Shown: positions 61,863-64,000 of the stretch, piece by piece
How the letters are laid out: each line of letters starts with the position of its first letter
How positions within the stretch are numbered: position 1 is the first letter of the stretch
The notes under the pieces: model-generated
Seen by the model: only the letters and a program-made list of their open reading frames with translations
What the model was told of the DNA's origin: nothing
Databases searched by the model: none
Made by a program: the position numbers and the translations under genes
Origin: Gammaproteobacteria bacterium
GTDB lineage: Bacteria > Pseudomonadota > Gammaproteobacteria > Thiohalospirales > Thiohalospiraceae
DNA: 64,000 nucleotides
Direction of reading: 5' to 3'
Assembly (NCBI GenBank): GCA_015491735.1
Contig: WFVH01000023.1
Location: forward strand, 21,297-85,296

Positions 61863-62010
61863 CTATTCAGCATGGTATGGAACAAGCCGGTAACTGTTCA
61901 GATTGCCTCTGAAATTCGTCGGCTCAAGGCGAAAGATGTGAGTTTATGCGTGTAAATGACCATTCTTCAACGCGGAAATGGGGGATTTCAGAGGTGAGCT
62001 GAGTAGTTAC
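61859..62010 (-). mobile_element. GTAA-ended MITE, copy E (152 bp)
   Basis: Same orientation as copies A and C. The ends are GTAACTATTCAGC and GCTGAGTAGTTAC. Flanks TCCCGAAC (61851-61858) and TCCCAGAC (62011-62018) match at 6 of 8, a decayed 8-bp target duplication. The GTAA tip overlaps and forms the trpG stop codon. An inner copy of the tip (GTAACTGTTCAG) lies at 61890. Confidence 0.88.
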
Positions 62011-62085
62011 TCCCAGACAACGACAGGCCCATCAGCACAACGTTAGATTTTTGTCAGGTTTTATCGTTTCTATCTGGATGCAAAA

Positions 62086-62702
62086 GTGGAAGAGATATTT
62101 AGAGGATATAGAGATCGTGACTACGATCAGTGTGAGGAGCTAGTTAACCAAGCGTGGGGATTCGATAAAATATTTTCACCAAAGGTGCTATCTGAGCTAG
62201 CCAAATGCATCTATACAAAAGGGTCTGTCCTGGGCAGCAACTACAGAATGGTAGTTGAGGTGGATGGAGAGGTGGTCGGGTTTATTTTCGGGCTGAACGA
62301 ACATTCAAGAAAGCCTGGAAGGATTATTTTGTTTGGGTTAGGCGTACTGTGGAAGTTGATATTCATTAAGAGCGACAAGCCCGATAAAAATGACCTGATA
62401 AATGCGCTTAAGGTTCACGAGGAGAATAGAGTTGATGTTGTTGATAAAGGCAGGAGATAGTGCTATTTGTCGTGAGTAACGAACACCAGGGCAAAGGGTA
62501 TGGAACAAAGCTCTGGGCAGGCTTCAAAGAGCAGTGCATCAAATCCGGCGTCGGCTCTATTATCGTAGAGACTAACAAGCTTGGCGCAAGTAGTTTCTAT
62601 GAGGGTATTGGATTTAGGCATTTAGGCGATTTTGATTCCCCACTTCATGAATTCGCTACCAAAGGTGGGCAAGCGTGTATGTACGAATATTCGTGCCAAT
62701 AA
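62086..62702 (+). pseudogene. GNAT-family acetyltransferase, frameshifted
   Basis: Two overlapping frames make one protein. The first (GTG 62086 to TAG 62460) reads MEEIFRGYRDRDYDQCEELV and continues to VDVVDKG. The second (to 62702) continues QEIVLFVVSNEHQGKGYG, the GNAT acetyl-CoA-binding motif (Q/RxxGxG/A), and ends FYEGIGFRHLGDF. Adding one base in the GG at 62449-62450 joins them into a ~205-residue protein. So it is a single-base deletion, a sequencing error, or less likely a programmed shift. The substrate is unknown. Confidence 0.8.
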
Positions 62703-62705
62703 AAA

Positions 62706-62780
62706 ATCTAACAAATGCATTAACTCGGACCCACCTCCGCTCTAGCATACAAAAAACACCGCGGAGGTAGCCCGATTATA
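62706..62780 (+). other. attC-like recombination site
   Basis: Begins ATCTAACAAATGCATTAACT, then an imperfect stem in which TCGGACCCACCTCCGC (62725-62740) pairs with GCGGAGGTAGCCCGA (62761-62775) around a 20-base loop. The opening matches attC 5' halves well. The matching outer right arm (a GTTRRRY tip) is not seen, so the site is incomplete or diverged. Confidence 0.45.
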
Positions 62781-62944
62781 CTGAGCGATAGATGCTGCCT
62801 ATTTTCCAGGGGAAAAGGGCATAAAGCAGATCCGGGTGATTATCAATCCGAACACGCCCGGATCCGGGCCACCCGTGCAGCTTCGGGTACCGGGAGACAT
62901 CTGCCCCCGTCAGTGACGACGGCTTCACACTCCTTGTAGTACAT

Positions 62945-63331
62945 CTATCCGCTGTTGCTTTCGTTTGATCTGCGGCTGCTACTCGTATTCATCTTGCCAG
63001 CCTTGGATTTCCCGATACTCAAGCGGGTGACTCCCCTCTTGACGGAAATGTTTTTACGGTTTTTCTCGACGGTCGCTGGACCGATGCCGGGTACATATGT
63101 CAGCTCTTCGGGCGAGTTAAAACTCCCTTTTCTATCACGATAAGCAACTATCGCTTTGGCCTTTACCTCCCCGACGCCCTTTAGGTAGTGCTGTAACGTA
63201 GCAGCATCGGCCCTGTTGATATTGACAACCTCCGCGTGTAGGGGCAACGCGAAAACCAGCAGCAATCCCCCTAAAACAGCAGCTTGATAAAATGGAAAAT
63301 CGAAACGTCTAAAAAAAGCAAGTTTATCCAC
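62945..63331 (-). CDS. ComEA-like helix-hairpin-helix DNA-binding protein
   Basis: 128 residues from a GTG with AGGAGG upstream. A signal peptide or membrane anchor (AAVLGGLLLVFALPLHAEV) is followed by a double helix-hairpin-helix: VNINRADAATLQHYLKGVG and VPGIGPATVEKNRK, then a basic tail. ComEA-type proteins bind DNA in the periplasm during natural transformation. It lies directly downstream of the 5S rRNA terminator on the same strand. The 62781-62944 gap after it holds only a GC-rich stretch. Confidence 0.85.
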   Translation of the reverse strand: MDKLAFFRRFDFPFYQAAVLGGLLLVFALPLHAEVVNINRADAATLQHYLKGVGEVKAKAIVAYRDRKGSFNSPEELTYVPGIGPATVEKNRKNISVKRGVTRLSIGKSKAGKMNTSSSRRSNESNSG

Positions 63332-63404
63332 AGTTAGCTTCCTCCTGTTTGGTTTGTTTTATTGAAGATCCCCCTGGAAGCTATATTTTCCCGATATTTG
63401 AACA

Positions 63405-63442
63405 CAAAAAAACCCCGCCAACCAAGAGTTTGCGGGGTTTTT
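63405..63442 (-). terminator. Rho-independent terminator of the rRNA operon
   Basis: On the minus strand AAACCCCGCA (63440-63431) pairs with TGGCGGGGTT (63420-63411), followed by a run of T to 63405. A strong stem directly after 5S rRNA. The A-run on the other side makes it potentially bidirectional. Confidence 0.85.
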
Positions 63443-63449
63443 ACATTCA

Positions 63450-63569
63450 AAGCCTGGCGGTGACCTACTTTCACATGGGGAAACCCCACACTATCATCGG
63501 CGCTATGTCGTTTCACTTCCGAGTTCGGGATGGGATCGGGTGGGTCCAACACGCTATGGCCGCCAAGCA
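63450..63569 (-). rRNA. rrf: 5S ribosomal RNA
   Basis: Read on the minus strand it opens TGCTTGGCGGCCATAGCG, contains CCCATCCCGAACTCGGAAG and GCGCCGATGATAGTGTGGGG, and ends CCGCCAGGCTT, so the two termini pair as in all 5S rRNAs. Length about 120. The ends are estimated to within a few bases. Confidence 0.95.
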
Positions 63570-63669
63570 AACCGGCTAAAATTGCACGCTCATACTGCAT
63601 GCCACAAATTCAGGAAATCAAAAGTGTCTTGGATATGTGCACTCCACCCAAACCGCTTGGGTGTTATAT

Positions 63670-64000
<331 letters not shown>

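Larger units (their letters stand above)
62042..62780 (+). mobile_element. Integron-cassette-like module with GNAT gene
   Basis: The left border GTTAGATTTTT (62042-62052) is an exact inverse complement of AAAAATCTAAC (62702-62712) at the right. They fit the integron core sites G-TTRRRY and RYYYAAC, which are complementary within a single cassette. The right side continues into an attC-like palindrome (62706-62780). The content is AT-richer than its neighbours and holds one acetyltransferase reading frame, typical cassette content. No integrase is in the window, so this would be a solitary cassette. Confidence 0.55.

Noticed and set aside
63570..63669. tRNA gene in the 23S-5S spacer
   Set aside because: Only a short CCAAACCGCTTGG-type hairpin is present; no cloverleaf or T-loop motif.

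Overview
The window reads as chromosomal DNA of a gammaproteobacterium. The evidence is the conserved clusters D-amino-acid aminotransferase/DUF493/lipB, miaA-hfq-hflX-hflK-hflC-DUF2065-hisZ-purA, leuC-leuD-leuB-asd-fimV-truA, nnr-tsaE, minCDE, atpIBEFHAGDC, gpmI/envC/ctpA and the minor-pilin/pilY1 genes. Genus cannot be named safely. The gene set would suit an environmental, Chromatiales-like organism, but that is a low-confidence guess. Coding density is high, and most genes from 4 to 34 kb lie on the minus strand.

Layout. 0-4 kb (+): end of a D-amino-acid aminotransferase gene, DUF493, lipB, a long palindromic repeat, a DsbA-fold protein, and an ABC-2 exporter pair. 4-10.3 kb (-): a complete pgaABCD exopolysaccharide operon (poly-N-acetylglucosamine). 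10.3-11.2 kb: a non-coding regulatory/repeat region. 11.2-28.5 kb (-): one co-directional block in which the leuC-leuD-leuB-asd-fimV-truA cluster runs without a gap into miaA-hfq-hflX-hflKC-hisZ-purA. 28.5-34.3 kb: a divergent LysR regulator, a glutaredoxin, and a tightly coupled four-gene cluster of uncertain function (small Cys-rich protein, N-formylglutamate-amidohydrolase-like protein, QEGLA/DUF1704 metallopeptidase, ATP-grasp ligase). 34.9-41 kb (+): rnd, a DUF5658-like membrane protein, nnr, tsaE, a structured non-coding element, minCDE. 41-48 kb (-): the complete F1Fo ATP synthase operon with a good promoter. 48.3-53.2 kb (-): yajL-like gene, ctpA, envC-like gene, gpmI. 53.5-54.7 kb (+): ArsR-family regulator and a membrane-anchored rhodanese. 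54.9-60.8 kb (-): pilX-pilY1-pilV-pilW. 61.3-62.8 kb (+): trpG, a MITE, and an integron-cassette-like module with a frameshifted GNAT gene. 62.9-64 kb (-): a ComEA-like protein, 5S rRNA and the 3' end of 23S rRNA.

Repeats are the most distinctive feature. Family 1 is a GTAA-ended MITE, IS66-like by its ends and its 8-bp target duplications. It has five copies; three have perfect 8-bp duplications and two have degenerate ones. Family 2 has ends of the form TTAACCCGGC..., with two-ended and single-ended copies in at least eight intergenic places. Its inner stems differ in sequence but often remain palindromic. A third, single-copy 332-bp element between tsaE and minC has a 30-bp outer stem and several nested hairpins.

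The most attractive functional lead is the cluster at 30.2-34.3 kb. It pairs an ATP-grasp amide ligase with a member of the DUF1704 family, whose eukaryotic members are carboxypeptidases that remove a C-terminal tyrosine from tubulin. A small Cys-rich protein is encoded first and could be the substrate.
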